Below the pieces are notes generated by a model. The model was not told the origin of the DNA. It did not search any database and was given only the letters and a program-made list of their open reading frames with translations. Source: Heligmosomoides polygyrus polygyrus (Eukaryota; Nematoda; Chromadorea; Rhabditida; Heligmosomidae). From it: a stretch of 64,000 bases of DNA. A program made the translations under genes and the position numbers. The stretch is taken from the NCBI GenBank assembly GCA_947396885.1, contig OX377202.1, forward strand, positions 64,762,643-64,826,642. Direction: 5' to 3'. Numbering within the stretch: position 1 is the stretch's first letter; every line of letters begins with the position of its first letter. Of the stretch, positions 1 to 12,029 are shown in pieces.

Positions 1-149
1 TAATTCTTAATAAGTTGTTTTTTTCCAGGAATGCTTACGAAAATGTGGAGTCTCTCCTTCGCTCCGCGAAGTTGTAAAAATTAATATAACTAGTTTCAAT
101 TAATGATTGTATTACTCGTTAGAAATAAAGATTTTCCGCCGGCAGATTT

Positions 150-3100
150 GGAGTCAATGAGAACTTTCCATTTTTCAGTTTTTTCTCAGGAAGTCATGGA
201 CGCGACAGTTTTCTGCCTGAACGAGCGACATCTACGTCCTAAATTGCAGTCTATAAAACTTGAAGTGTCAATTGTTAAGGAAAATTAAGTGCTTTTCCTA
301 CAAGATTTTTGGAAGCGATGACCGAATGGCAACCGAGGATGGACTTGCCACGGAGCTAATTTTCTCTCCTCTGCTGGAAACAGCATCAGAAAGTGGAGTT
401 GTACGCAATAAAGTTTTAATCCACCGGTTGACACAAGGGAATAAAACGTGTTTTTGTGAGACAATCTTCTGTATAAACAGAGGCTCCGATTTGTATCATT
501 TGCCGGAAAAATTCGACACCGTTAATTACATGGAGGCCGCTATTTTTACAGCCTGCTTTTTAAATCGTAGAATCGTAAACCCACACCTCTTACAGTTTTA
601 AAAGTTCTGTGAATTTTTCAGAGATGTCGCACAAACTCCGAAATATGGTAGGTTACGTGGAGCCATTGCGTTCTCCGATATCACCGATCGCCACTGAAGG
701 ACGGACTTCTTGCGGCAAAAAAAAATTCTACCTTCTGGAGGAAGAGCATCAGAGAGTGAGAACTGTACCATCTTAGAGTTCAAGATGTGATTAATATACA
801 ATCATAAACTAAGCTTCTTTGCAGCGATCTCCGATATGATTAGGGCTGATTGCATTTAAATTTTTCGCTTTTCAAGAAAAATTAATTAATTATTACCTGA
901 AGCAGATCACCTACACAGTTGAAATCTTGCCACAAAAAGTTTCAATTTTTGTTTAATGCACAGTGTAAAAATCATGGTTTTCTGAAACGGATAGATTGGC
1001 TCGACCACTGGTCGATATGGCACCGACGTCATGGGAGCGACGAAATTCGACGTTCACAAAAATGACTATAACTCGGTAAGTTTCCACAATTTGAAAAAGC
1101 CAAAGGATTTTTAGAAACCAGAAGAAAAAAGCTTTTACATAGTATAAAAATCTGTTTTCAAGAAGTAGATCTTCATACGGGGCTGAGGCCTTCGATTTTT
1201 GATCGAAAAAAATTGAAGTGATTTTGTATAAATAATTATATCCCGGTAAGTTTTTCGAACTTTAAAATATTTAATAGCTTTTTGAAAACGAGACAAAAAG
1301 CGCTTTCAAACCATATAGAAAGTAGTTTTCTTCCGGAAAGTCTTCATAGGGGGCGGGTGGGGTTCGAATTCTGGTCCATTGTTGCAAAAATACGTGCCAA
1401 AAATCGAACCCCCCTCGCCCCGTATGAAGATCCCTTTTTTGAAAACTGGTTTCTATATGGTTAGAAAGCACTTTTTCCCTATTTTTCAAAAAACAATTGG
1501 ATTTGTTGAATTTCAAAAAGCGAACCGAGTTATGATCAAATTTGTGAAGAACTGCTCGTAGACTCTGCACCGTCGACACTGGAGTCATTTCATAAGAATG
1601 ATCATAACTCCGTTCGTTTTTCGAAATTCGAAAATCCCAATTGCATTTTGAAAAGTAGAGAAAATATGCTAACTGACCATGCATAAATCATCTTCCAAAA
1701 AAGAGGTCTTCATAGGGAGCGAGGGGGGTTCGATTTTTGGCAACAATGCAACCTGCAACAATGAACCAGAAATCGAACCCCACCGCCCCCTATGAAGACC
1801 TCCCTGCTGAAAACTAATTTCTACATGGTTCGAAAACGCTTTCCCTCCAGTTTTCAAAAAGCAATTAAGACTTTAGATTTCAAAAAATGAACCGAGTTAT
1901 GATCAATTTTGTGAAGCCGTAACCAGAGGAGTTGGTCGGCCCATCACCGGAGTCATTGGAGTGATTTCACAAAAAATGTCCATAACTCGGTTCGCTTTTT
2001 GGAATTCAAAAATTCCAATTGCTTTTCAAAAACTAGAGGAAATGCGCTTTAGAAACATGTAGAAATTTGTTTTCAACAGGGAGGTCTTCATAGGGGGCGG
2101 TGGGGGTTCGATTTCTGGTCGATTTTTGCCAGATATCGACCAGAAATCGAACCCCCCGCCCCCTATGAAGACCTCCTTATTGAAAAAAGATTTATGCATG
2201 CTCACTTAGCATATTTCCTCTTTTTTCAAAAAGCAATTGGGATTTTTGAATTTCGAAAAAAGAACCGAGTTATGATCATTTTAATGAAATGACTCCAGTG
2301 TCGACGGTGCAGAGTCTACGAGCAGTTCTTCACAAATTTGATCATAACTCGGTTCGCTTTTTGAAATTCAACAAATGCAATTGTTTTTTGAAAAACAGGG
2401 AAAAGGTGCTTTTTAACCATATAGAAACTGGTTTTCAAAAAAGGGTCTTCATACGGGGCGAGGGGGTTCGATTTTTGGCACGTATTTCTGCAACAATGGA
2501 CCAGAAATCGAACCCCTACCGCCCCCTATGAAGACCTCCCTGTTGAAAACCAATTTTTACATGATTCGAAAGCGCCTTTTTTTAGTTTTCAAATAGCTAT
2601 TGGCTTTTGTAAAACTCGAAAAACTCACCGAGTTACGATTACTTATTCAATATCACTTCAATTTTTTCGCGCAAAAATCGAAGTCCTCCGCCCCCTATGA
2701 AGATCTAGTTTTTGAAAACCGATTTTTACACCCTATGAACAACCTTTTACACCCTTGTAGTTTCTAAAAAGCCATTGGCTTTTTAAAATTGTGGAAAATT
2801 TACCGAGTTATAGTCAATTTTGTGAACGTCGAATTTCGTCGCTCCCATGACGTCGGTGCGATATCGACCAGTGGTCGATCCAGTCTATTCGTTTCAGGAA
2901 AGCATGATTTTTACACTGTGAATTGAACAAGACTTGTTACTTTTTGTGGCAAGGTTTCAACTGTGTGGGTGATCTGCATCAGGTAAAAATTAATTAATTT
3001 TCTTGAAAAGCGAAAAATTTAAATGCGATCAGCCCTAATCATATCGGAGATCGCTGCGAAGAAGCTCAGATTTTTACTGTGTAATACTCATGACTTAAAA

Positions 3101-3700
3101 ATCCATGAAGCACAATTTCACCCTTGCGTGTTCTTTCCTTGAGAAGATTGAAAAATTTTCCGCGAGAAGACCACCCTCAGTCTCCATCGATGATATCGGT
3201 GAACGCAATGGCTCCACGTAACCTACCATATTTCGGAGTTTGTTCAACGTCTCTGAAAAATTAACAGCGTTTTTAAAACAATAAAAAGTGTGGATTCTAC
3301 GCTTTAAAAAGCAGGATCCATGCTTCCATGTGATTAATGGTGTCAAAATTTTCGGAAATTGACACAAATGGGAGCGTCTGTTCATATAAAGGATAGTTTC
3401 AGAAAAACAGGTTTTATTGCCATGGGTCAAACGAGGGCTTAAAATTTTATTGGGTGCTACTTCACTTTCTGATGCTGTTTCCAGCAGAAGAGAGAAAATT
3501 AGTTCCGTGACAAGTCCATCCTCGCCATTCCGTCATCGCTTCCGAGAGTGTCTAAAAAATGTTGTGGATAAAGCACTTAATTCAGCTTTAGCAATTAACA
3601 CTCTGCTTTGTATAGAGTACAATTTCAAATGCAGATGTTGCTCCTTCACGTACAAAAATGTTCCGTGTTCACAAGATGCTCAGAAAGCCTGAAAAGTTGA
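150..3700. repeat. Giant foldback (long inverted repeat) element
   Basis: The left arm (about 150-1935) is repeated in reverse complement as the right arm (about 1940-3700). Paired landmarks include 640-690 with 3185-3240, 1021-1055 with 2820-2853, 1560-1590 with 2286-2320, and 300-400 with 3455-3560. All place the symmetry axis near 1935. Inside both arms a unit recurs: an 'ataactcggttcgctttttg' type box, then a 'cttcatagggggcg' box, then 'ttcgattttt'. The arms are therefore themselves built of alternately oriented tandem units. No transposase reading frame is present; short open frames here are artefacts of the symmetry. The left end may lie outside the window. The family is not identified; a half-length relative lies at 52150-53330. 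Confidence 0.85.
2075..2182. repeat. Strong internal palindrome in the foldback
   Basis: Near-perfect inverted repeat. The left arm, about 2075-2124, runs through 'cttcatagggggcggtgggg' and ends 'tctggtcgat'. It is mirrored by about 2134-2182 across a short spacer. It is one of the alternately oriented building units of the larger element, and similar unit pairs occur near 1400-1450/1710-1760 and 2440-2540. Confidence 0.8.
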
Positions 3701-4840
3701 ACTCGTTGTGATTAATTCGACAACTGCTCTCAAAAGTGCTTTATTTTCAGCTGTAAACAAACAAAATATTATTATCAGAAGATTACATACACAAAACCTT
3801 TATCAGCGTTTTTTCTAACAAATTACTAAATCAAACAGTTGCCTCCTTTCTTGAGCTAATCTGACACAGTCGACGCTGCATCTGGAAAGAAGGACCTATT
3901 AAAGGGTACAAAAATTGCATAGAAAGTTTTAAAAAATCAATGCGGATAGGAAATAAAACGTTGGTATACACAAAGGGGGAGGGTCGTACCAGATCCGCTC
4001 TGGGAGCGGGGGTCGTAAATTTTTGGCAAAAATCGAACCCCACGCTTGACCCTGTCTGGAACGCGACATGGATGAATGGGGAGCATCTGGCACCCGCTCG
4101 AGCAGCTCGATGATCAGCGGGACGACAGGTGATACAGGTGATGTCCATACTCTAAGGCGATCTGAAAAATCTCTGATACAACATAAGGACGCGCTAAGAG
4201 CTTTCGATCGTCGCTGTGTTAGAAATTACTGGCAAAAAACACGTTCATGAAATTAGCCTGCGCCGGGATTCAGAAGCCCGTATCACAGATCGATATGCCA
4301 TCAATATCGATCGATATTATCGATATTTTTATTGATGATATCGATTTTCCCTCAGAGCTAACCGATTGGGGTGGGAGTCGCGTGATTATGACGGCCGATA
4401 GCGAGGCTCCACAACATGGGGACCCTTCGATCATGCAATCACTATTGGTTGACATTATTGATGTTTTAAACGCATCCTGCGCTCATTGTGATTCAGAAAT
4501 TGTGCTACAGATGTTGTCCAACGCGCGTCTTGATTCAGAACCCCTGCTGCAGATGTAAATTAGATGACGTGTCACAGGTCGGCCAGGCAATCATTTAGTA
4601 GTTTTCTGTCGATGACGATTAGGCGTCTCCGATCGGTCATTCTCCACTGCAACGATTCTGTGTAGAAAAATTCTTGCCGTTCAACATTGTGAGACGTTGT
4701 GGAAGTACTCTCTTTTGACAAAAAGGGTTTTCGGGACCAGAATTAATAATGTGCTCAGTACCCCGATACCGAGCCACTATCGCGCATAGCTTTGATTCAC
4801 AGGCAGGACCCCTTTGGAGATCCTAAGTACCCAAAAAAAC
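3701..4840. other. Gene-free stretch with decayed repeat fragments
   Basis: No coding sequence is recognised. 3955-4055 contains a degraded 'gggagcggggg...aaaatcgaacccca' piece resembling the units of the neighbouring foldback. 4060-4600 is a degenerate fragment of the repeat family seen at 7.9-9.3 kb and 14.0-15.5 kb: it has AT-rich 'atcgat' clusters at 4290-4350 and 'gttgtccaacgcgcgtcttgattcagaa'-like text near 4513-4540 in opposite orientation to the others. The family assignment is tentative. Confidence 0.4.
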
Positions 4841-4845
4841 CTAAT

Positions 4846-5005
4846 AACCTTTTCAAAAAACACCAAACAAACTTACTACAAACTTACCATACAACCTTTT
4901 CAAAAAACGACAAACAAACTTATTACAAACTTACCATACAACCTTTTCAAAATACGTCTTACATCTTACAAACTTACCATACATCCTTTTCAAAATATGC
5001 CAAAC
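4846..5005. repeat. Tandem repeat, period about 47 bp
   Basis: About 3.4 copies of a T/C- and A-rich unit containing 'acaaacttaccatacaacc' followed by 'ttttcaaaa'. The anchor 'ccttttcaaaa' recurs at about 4848, 4895, 4942 and 4985. Short lysine/threonine-rich open frames across it are a by-product of the periodicity and are not considered genes. Confidence 0.8.
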
Positions 5006-5044
5006 TATTCTTATTGGGCATTCTAATGACACTTTCCGTATAAT

Positions 5045-5250
5045 TTTGGCTTTCTGGAAAATTTTGAATATTCAAGTATGTAGTTTCGAATACCGAAAAT
5101 TTTCGAGCATTCGAAATGGAATATATTTAAAAACGGGATTTTTTGAACACTCGGATTCGAATACAGTCGAAAAACGCATTTTTTCGAATATTCGAATTCG
5201 AATGAAAATCATTCGAGTACCTATTCGAATAGGTCATTCGAGCATAAGTA
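5045..5250. repeat. TTCGAAT-rich subterminal-type repeat block
   Basis: Dense, imperfect repeats of 'attcgaata/ttcgaat' in both orientations. The texture matches the subterminal repeat blocks of the hAT-like elements further right (GTAAATCG, CGTTATCCG), but no terminal inverted repeat pair or target duplication could be found around it. Confidence 0.45.
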
Positions 5251-5251
5251 T

Positions 5252-5580
5252 ACACTGGACCGATTCAGAAAATTCTAAGTTCAGTTCCTCTTCGGATCCT
5301 CTCGGACAAGTCGATTGTGGAAACCGTTCATACTACTGGACCGACTCAGGAAATTCTAGTCCATTTCCTCTTAGGATTCCCTTGGCCAAGTCCATTTTTA
5401 AACCGCTCCTATGATTCGACCCATTCGCAAACTTCTCGGATTATTTCGTTTTCAGATCCACTCCAAATAATCGACTGTGGAAGCTGTTCCTATCGTTCGG
5501 CCCATTCAGACATTTATACGTCCTTCACTTTTTCGGATCCCCTCGGCGAAGTTGATTTTTCAGGGCCTTTCCTATCGTCC
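5252..5580. repeat. Degenerate tandem repeat, period about 82 bp
   Basis: Four diverged copies. The anchor 'tggaccgattcag' or its variants occurs near 5252, 5336, 5414 and 5495; each copy continues through 'tcctcttcggatcc' and 'ctcggacaagtcgattgtgg'-like text. No coding potential is claimed. Confidence 0.75.
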
Positions 5581-6130
5581 TATTCCCTCCTCCCATGCCG
5601 AATTCCGAAGCAATTCACATCAAAAACACACAACACGACGTCGATATACAGCGGCAATCAAATAATATGACAACGACACTCGGATAACAAAACATACAAA
5701 AAATATAAAAAAAACTCCCCAACCTGACAGGCCACAGCCCGTCGCGTCGATTGATGACGATGCAGCGACCGTCGCATCATCGCATGCGCCCCTGAGCGTG
5801 ATCCCGCACGGAATGTGCTCCATATTCGAGATATAAAGCGTCTGAGATCAGACCTGCTCTTCTATACACTTCTATTGCCTCGTTCGTAGTCGCGTCCAGC
5901 ACCTGTGCGACAATGAGTAACATGCATGTAGACGTTTTTCATACGTGCGCAGCCCGCAGAAGTGTTCATAGTCAGAAATATGGCAAGCACAATAAAAGAC
6001 TCTCGGTAGTCGTTAGAAGAGGCCATATTTTTGGAGATCTCCTCTATCGAGAACGAGAGAGGATGTGGAGACAAACTTATATTATTCTAAACAATCCCTA
6101 CACAACTGTTCTAAGCCAAGAGCAGCTGGT
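5581..6130. other. No recognisable feature
   Basis: Unique-looking sequence with only short chance open frames. I see no promoter, RNA gene or mobile-element ends. Confidence 0.4.
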
Positions 6131-6143
6131 ATAGAAGTTATAT

Positions 6144-7534
6144 ACTTACTTTACTTTGATACTTTGATACTTTGATGGTCCTTTTGTCGGCTGGAGGTCT
6201 TCTCAGCGGGACCACAACTCTTCCAGACCGCTCGATCTCTGGCTGCTTGCATCCAGTGAGGCAGACTCCGCTTTCTGAAAGATCTTGAGAATGAGTCTGC
6301 CCATCGCGTTGGCGGTCGTCCCAGTGGTCTCTTATGGTCTCTCGGGAGCCATTCTGTGACACGAAGACTCCATCTATCGTCCTTTCGTCGAAACAAGTGT
6401 CCGGCCCAGCGATATTTGGACTTCTTCATGTACTGCAGCGGGTCTGCTAATTGCGACTTCTTCTTCCGTAGCTCCGAGCTTCGTAGGCCTTCTTGCCATT
6501 GCTGACGAAGGCTTGTCCTTAGAAGACATCTCTCCAGTGCACGATGCGTAGTTTGCATCGCTCTGGCGATTGTCTTGTTGTCGGGCCAGGTTTCCGTCGC
6601 GTAACACATCGCAAGCAGTACAGGGGCGTTGAATATCGAGGCCCTGAGGCCGGGATCCTTGACCTGATCGGTGACTTCGCGAATCGAACTGAAGGCTGCC
6701 CATGCTGCGCGTCTCCTGCGGGCGATTTCAGGAGCGAGGTCGTTATCCATGTTTAGCTCTCTTCCCAGATAGCCGTAGGAGTCGACCTGTTGTAAAGCGA
6801 CTCCATTTAACCTTACGAGTCCTGTGTCACAATACTGGTTGACCATAAATTGTGTTTTGGACATATTCATGTCCAATCCAATCTTCATACCTGCCACATT
6901 GAGCTCGTTCAGCATTTCCTCGACTTCTGCTGTGCTGGTAGAGATGAGAACAATATCGTCAGCGAAGCGAAGGTTGCTGATCCGTTTACCGTCGACAAGG
7001 TAGCCTTTATCGGCCCAGTTCAAGTCTTTCATGGCATCCTGGAGTGCCGCTGTGAATAGCTTGGGAGAAATCGTGTCTCCCTGCCGTACTCCTTTCCCGA
7101 TAGGAAATTTAAGCTTTCGATCGAACAGCTGGATGGTAGTCGATGTGTTCGAGAAGCATTCGTCGAGAAGTCGGATGTAGGGCGATGGTATACCAGCGTG
7201 CATAAGGGCGTTCAGAATGGCATTGATTTTCACAGAGTCGAACGCCTTCCGGTAATCCACGAAGACAAGGACAAGTGAGAGGTGGTATTCGCGGCTCGAT
7301 GAGCTGTGAGACAGTCTGAATATGGTCCATGCAAGAGAAATCCTTGCGAAACCCTGCTTGCTCCACTGGCTGATATTCATCCAAGCAACGCTCCATGCGG
7401 TTAAGCAGTATCTTAGTGAAGATCTTGTACACAACCGAGAGAAGACTGATGGGTCGATAGTTGTTGATATCCTCCTGCTGACCTTTTTTGAAGATGAAAA
7501 CTGTTTTCGACTCCTTCCATGAGTCGTAGAAGTC
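6144..7534 (-). mobile_element. 5'-truncated RTE-type non-LTR retrotransposon copy
   Basis: Minus-strand insertion bounded by a perfect 13-bp target-site duplication, 'atagaagttatat', at 6131-6143 and 7535-7547. The 3' tail is a short tandem repeat, (ATCAAAGT)n on the minus strand at 6144-6180, typical of RTE-clade elements. The 5' truncation starts inside the reverse transcriptase fingers, so no endonuclease is present. This looks like ordinary target-primed reverse transcription with incomplete first-strand synthesis. Confidence 0.92.
6151..7534 (-). pseudogene. RTE-like reverse transcriptase fragment, one frameshift
   Basis: Encodes the C-terminal two thirds of a non-LTR reverse transcriptase. 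Reading from 7534 leftward: fingers ('NNYRPISLLSVVYKIFTKIL'), palm motif A ('VFVDYRKAFDSV'), motif B ('GVRQGDTISPKLF'), catalytic FADD box ('LRFADDIVLIS', about 6940-6966), thumb ('YGYLGREL'), and the conserved C-terminal tail ('RWAGHLFR', 'RPLGRPPTRW'). The fingers and palm lie in different frames: the reading must shift near 7290-7310, between 'DHIQTVSQLIE' and 'EYHLSLVLVFVDY'. The catalytic aspartates survive, but the missing N-terminus and the frameshift make it a dead copy. RTE clade is inferred from the motif set and the tail. Confidence 0.88.
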
Positions 7535-7547
7535 ATAGAAGTTATAT

Positions 7548-7860
7548 GCTGTCACATACTGTTTTATTGCGATTAGGACCCTCGCGCCATGCAGGACTTC
7601 TACCTGCACTCTCTGTTTTCCGGGCAGGATTGCAGCAACAACGCTGTTTGATCACATGCAACGTCGCGATATCGTGGAAGAGTGCTAAGAGACCATAGCA
7701 ACGAGGATATGGCGAATGAGGTGCGCGATTAACAGCGCTGACAGCATAATGGGCTAGCATCCTGCCTGGAAGGTAGACAGTGCAAATCAATGTCCCGTTA
7801 GTCGCGAGAGTTCTGATGACGGCAGAAGATATTGTAACTCCAGGTTACACATTTTTGACA
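7548..7860. other. No recognisable feature
   Basis: Flank of the RTE insertion. The reading frames here are short and unconvincing, and I see no RNA gene or repeat ends. Confidence 0.35.
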
Positions 7861-7869
7861 GAACAATAT

Positions 7870-9320
7870 ATTAGGAGATGGTAAGGTGGAATCTTCATAA
7901 TTGCTGCTATGGGGCCTATCCGCCCTCTATCGCATATACGCGATTTATTCTCCGAAGTGCCCGTTCTCTACGTAGCGAGAAACAGCTCGTCAGAGTCCCG
8001 ATCCAAAGTGCTTAATCTGCAGAAATATAAATAAAATCAATCGATATTGATCGACCGGCCGAAACCGTTTACTGTCTGTTATAGTCAAACACGCGCACGC
8101 TCGTTACATGAAGCCTTTAAAAGGTCTCCTGCACATCCAGTGCTGCGCAAAGTCTGATCTGTGGCACTTCTGCTAAGTCCAGATGCACGATGCATAACGT
8201 CTGTGACACATTTGCAGATTCTCAACGCACGACGTTGCGAAGACGTCTATGACACGTCTACTGCATCCCGAGCTGTGTGGCACGACGTCTGTGGCACGTA
8301 TTCAGAATACCGAAACACGGGCTATTCTGAGAGAAAATAGTAGTCCCCTACTATTTTCTCTCAGAACTTACTTGTCCACCCTTTAGTGGTCTCTCCTTTA
8401 TTGCCCCCCCCCCCCTTACTGTCCTTTACTTCCCCTACCCCTTACGTGTCACCCTTACTTTCCCTTTTACCTTTGCAGGTCCCTTTCTATTGGTCCCCCC
8501 TTACTCGAATGAATCCTTGCCCACATTGGACAACGTCTATGGCACGTCTTCTGAATCCTGAACGTCTGCGGCACGTCTTTTAAATTTCGGCTGATCTGCA
8601 TTCGTACCCTGACTCCTTGCCCGCTAAATATATCGTAAATTTGGGTGATCCGTTGTCAAGCTTCAAGTTCGCCAGCAATCGCCCATGGTTAAGTGCAAAC
8701 AAAAGCAGGCTGGCATACGCCGCCCTGTCAAAAGCATCACTGGTTTTGGTCCCCCTCTCCGTGCTGACAACGTGACCCACTGAAAATGGGTTAAACATAG
8801 TAAGATTATTCTACTATATACAAAAGAGGTATGTGCGTGCGTGTGCGTGTTTCCGGCCATCCTTCCTTCCGTCCGTCACAAATGGAGTGGGGCACGGCGT
8901 ATTGACGCGCCTGACGTCTATACATTGGATCCTATCGAAAATCTTCGGATAATTGGATGACTCGGATAAGGGCGATTTTGCGGACCCCGAATTTCGGATA
9001 TCCGAATCGGATATCAGACTCATTAACGAAAGATGCAGTTTTGAAAGAAGAGGAACCCATCCTTAACCAAAACAGCAGCAACAACAACAATGCATGTAGG
9101 CTTTCTCGAGATTCGCATCGAAAAAAATCGAAAGACACTCACTTTTCAGGAAGGAAACATCATAGGGCTGAACCATTCCAAGATGAATTTTTCTAACCAG
9201 GGAAGTGTCTTAGTCGTATGTCTGAACGGCGAAAACGAATACCACTATGAGAGTCTTCATCGTCCACATAGTAGAAAAGTGGGCACATGTTTGCAAAGTC
9301 TTTGAACACAAGTAGCTAGG
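7870..9320. repeat. Decayed dispersed repeat, copy 1
   Basis: Direct-orientation relative of the sequence at about 9780-9866 plus 14023-15550. Shared landmarks: 'cgcatatacgcgatttatt' (7931 versus 14041), 'agtgcccgttct', 'gcttaatctgcagaaa' (8010 versus 14129), and a degenerate 'acgtctatggcacgtcttct' minisatellite (8200-8310, 8536-8580 versus 14345-14650). Near one end is a 'gatnattcggataaggg' block (8950-9020 versus 15365-15480). A poly-C run lies at about 8403-8415. No coding region is recognised; the order of landmarks is not fully colinear, so internal rearrangement is likely. Confidence 0.6.
8325..8366. repeat. Perfect 19-bp hairpin
   Basis: Arms 8325-8343 and 8348-8366 ('ttctgagagaaaatagtag' and its exact complement) separated by 4 nt. 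It sits inside an otherwise decayed repeat. The perfect match suggests a recent local inverted duplication. It is unlikely to be a terminator, as this is eukaryotic DNA. Confidence 0.85.
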
Positions 9321-9866
9321 AACTCTCAATGTTTACAATGGGATCGCACACGTGTTAAACTACGGTAATTAACCGAAAGTTCAAAAATTGATATCTTGCC
9401 CAGGTAACCCTTAGGCAAAGTTTGGGTGATTTTTTCTACCCCTTTTCGACCTCGACAAAGCTAGAAGTTGCGAAAGCGTAATAGTGCCGCTTCAGATTTA
9501 CCCATTACAATTGCATACTCAGTTGAGCGCACAATCATGCCATGGCGAGTCATCGCGATCAACTTTTTGAAAATATGTCTGCACCCCTATCTTCAAAGAA
9601 AAATCTCTATATTTGAAATTTTTAACTAGGCGGCTCACTAGACGAGTTTCAAGATCAACGTGCCGCCTTCTAGCGATACGTTAGAAAAACACTTATACCG
9701 ACCGTCTGGTTAAGTGCTTCGACCCCAAACACCGAGAATAGAACAACCATAACCTTCCTCCAATCCTCTTTAGTCCTTTTTACTTTTATTAACTAAAAAC
9801 CGGTTTTACTATATAGTTCAGTGCAGTGGGATATGGTAGGGCCTTCATTGCTCCTAGGAAGCCCAC
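9321..9866. other. No gene recognised; flank of the nested elements
   Basis: Mostly unique AT-rich sequence. 9780-9866 appears to be the beginning of the second copy of the 7.87-9.32 kb repeat, cut off by the hAT-like insertion that starts at 9867: 'tagggccttcattgctcc' here resembles 'ggaatcttcataattgctgc' at 7889. Confidence 0.4.
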
Positions 9867-10486
9867 AAGGGGTGTGCGTAAATGAAATTAAAAATTTCGT
9901 AAATCGTAAATCGTAATTACAAAAAAACCACCGTAAATCGTAAACCGTAAATCGCAAGAGTCACCTGAACTGTGGTACAGTACAACTAATCGTAAATTTC
10001 ATGAAGCTTTTTCTGCTAATGTTAATCAGACGTGATTCAATATTTATTTAACTGTTGTGTTATTTTCAGCTTAAGCTGAATAGTTTTCTTACCAAACTGT
10101 TTCCCTTTTTCACGTCTTCTTGCTAGTAAGACACCTTTCAAATCAAACTTTAAACATTTCTAGAAAGTTGAAAAGCTGTAAATTCAAAAGCTTAACTTAA
10201 GCGTATGCATCAGGGATGAGCGGATTAACCGTTATCCATTATCCGTTATCCGGTTTGCCGTGGGTTTTGGCCTATCCGTTTTGTTGTTCGTTATCCGGGG
10301 ATTTTTCGCCGGATACCGAACAACAAATTAAAAAAAATCGTTTTGTGTTTTTTCCACTGGCAGTGGAGATACGCTTGCAATGCCAGGTCGATGTTTTCTC
10401 AAAGTTCTCAATGCTATAATTAGACCAAACTGTATAATTGCTCACAGCGCGTTATAAAATGCTGAACACTGCCTTGCTCATTTCTA

Positions 10487-11749
10487 TTAGGTTGTTCCAA
10501 AGTCCCGCCGTTTTTTTCAACGATTCACTGCGGATTTCGCCTGCGGTCCCTTGCATAGCGTTATCTAGCATTCTAAAGAGAATTATTCGCATTACCAGAA
10601 AGTGTATTGGACTTCTTTGTTTATCCTGAATTTTGTCAGTTTAAGTAAAGTGAAAAATGAAAAAGTGAAAAAGTGGCCATCTGTGCACTTGTTCTCTCCG
10701 CTTAGGTTTGGAATTTTTACGCAGTTTTTCATAGCATTTGGAAGAAATGTTCTGTGCTACAAGAATACATCTTGGCGCTATTTGCTCATTTGTCCTTTAT
10801 TGATTTTTAGGTCATCAGATTGAGACGTTTTCCGTCCGAATTTTTGGCAGCGCGACAAGAGGTACACCCGGCCCCTGCTGGGGGGCGTGGCATCAGCAAG
10901 TACACCGCTGTTTTGCGGACCGGAAACTTTTGTTTTGCGTGTCAATGGTTTCGTAAGGCAGCTGTTACACTCTTGGTGAAGCCTAGGGGGTTGGGGTGGG
11001 TGAGCAAGGGGGATGAGAGGAAGATCTCACGCCCCCAGCAGGGGCGGGTGTACCTCCTGACCTTCCCCCCGAATTTTTACCAAAAGTCCTGCTCTGTGGT
11101 ATGAATTTTTTGCTTGGTATTATATGTCGTTCGGAAGAGGATGTCTTTCTCAATATGAATTTTTGTCGCGTTTATTGGCTCTGTCGAATATCAACAAAAT
11201 TCCAAAGGAAAAAAAAGCATCTTCACCAACAACTTCTTCTCTTTGTTCAGTTGTTGATATTCGACAGAAATCAGCATGAGCCAATAAACGCGACACAAAT
11301 TTTTAGTGAGACACCCTCTTCCGAACGACATATAACACCGGGCAAAACAAAATCCACTCCAGAGCAAGAGCTGTCGGTAAAAATTCGGACGGAAAAGTCG
11401 GACGTCCCAATTTGATGACCTAAAAATCAATAAAGGACAAATGTGCAAATAACGCCAACAGGTATTCTTGTAGTACAGAACATTGTCTTTCAAATGCTTT
11501 AAAAACTGCGCAAAACTTCCAAACCTAAGAAGAGAAAAGCAACTGCGCAGATGGCCACCTTTCATTTTTTCACTTTTCACTTTAACTACCTAAAAATTGA
11601 CAAAATTCAGGATAAAGAAAAAAATCCATGAAACTTTCTGATAATGCGAATCATTCTCTTTCGAATGCTATAAAGCGCTATGCAAGAGACTGCTGGCAAA
11701 ATCCGCAGTGAATCTTTAACAAAACGGCGGGACTTGTTGGAGAACCTAA
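10487..11749. mobile_element. Mariner/Tc-type long inverted repeat element
   Basis: Starts TTAGGTTGTTCCAAAGTCCC and ends with the near complement, ...AGAACCTAA, with TA dinucleotides on both sides (10485-10486, 11750-11751), as in the mariner/Tc1 superfamily. The whole element is an inverted repeat: 10487-10850 and 11072-11205 pair with about 11215-11749. The left arm is interrupted by a GC-rich palindromic block (about 10846-11070). No transposase can be read, so it is a foldback or MITE-like derivative, nested in the inner hAT-like element. Confidence 0.82.
10846..11071. repeat. GC-rich palindromic insertion in one arm
   Basis: Arms about 10859-10891 and 11028-11056 ('ggtacacccg..cccctgctgg' and complement). 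The opposite arm of the surrounding inverted repeat lacks this block. The flanks share 'ccgaattttt' (about 10836 and 11070), which may be a target duplication. It is therefore a later insertion into the left arm; the family is unknown. Confidence 0.65.
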
Positions 11750-12029
11750 TAGTTGTGGAGTTTTCAGCAAAATCCCTTCTAGCATAATGTACGATCTGGC
11801 AAAAACCGGTCGATCAATGGAGAAAAGGACAAACGTCTACACGAATCACTTTTTAGGGATGTGCCAGATACTCCGCATCTACGCGACCTTTTAGCGCTTT
11901 TTAAACTATGTTTGGCACTAGCAGCAATTTACAATTTACCCTCTCCAAAGCAATATAGAAACTTTTATTTGATTTAGGCAAGAATAAATGTTAAATTTAG
12001 TTGGAGAGTAAACAGAGAGTGGCTATTTT

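Noticed and set aside
4792..5043. Small lysine/threonine-rich proteins
   Set aside because: They are translations of the 47-bp tandem repeat in two frames.
4846..5580. CRISPR-like array
   Set aside because: Repeats are degenerate and contiguous without unique spacers, and the genome is eukaryotic.
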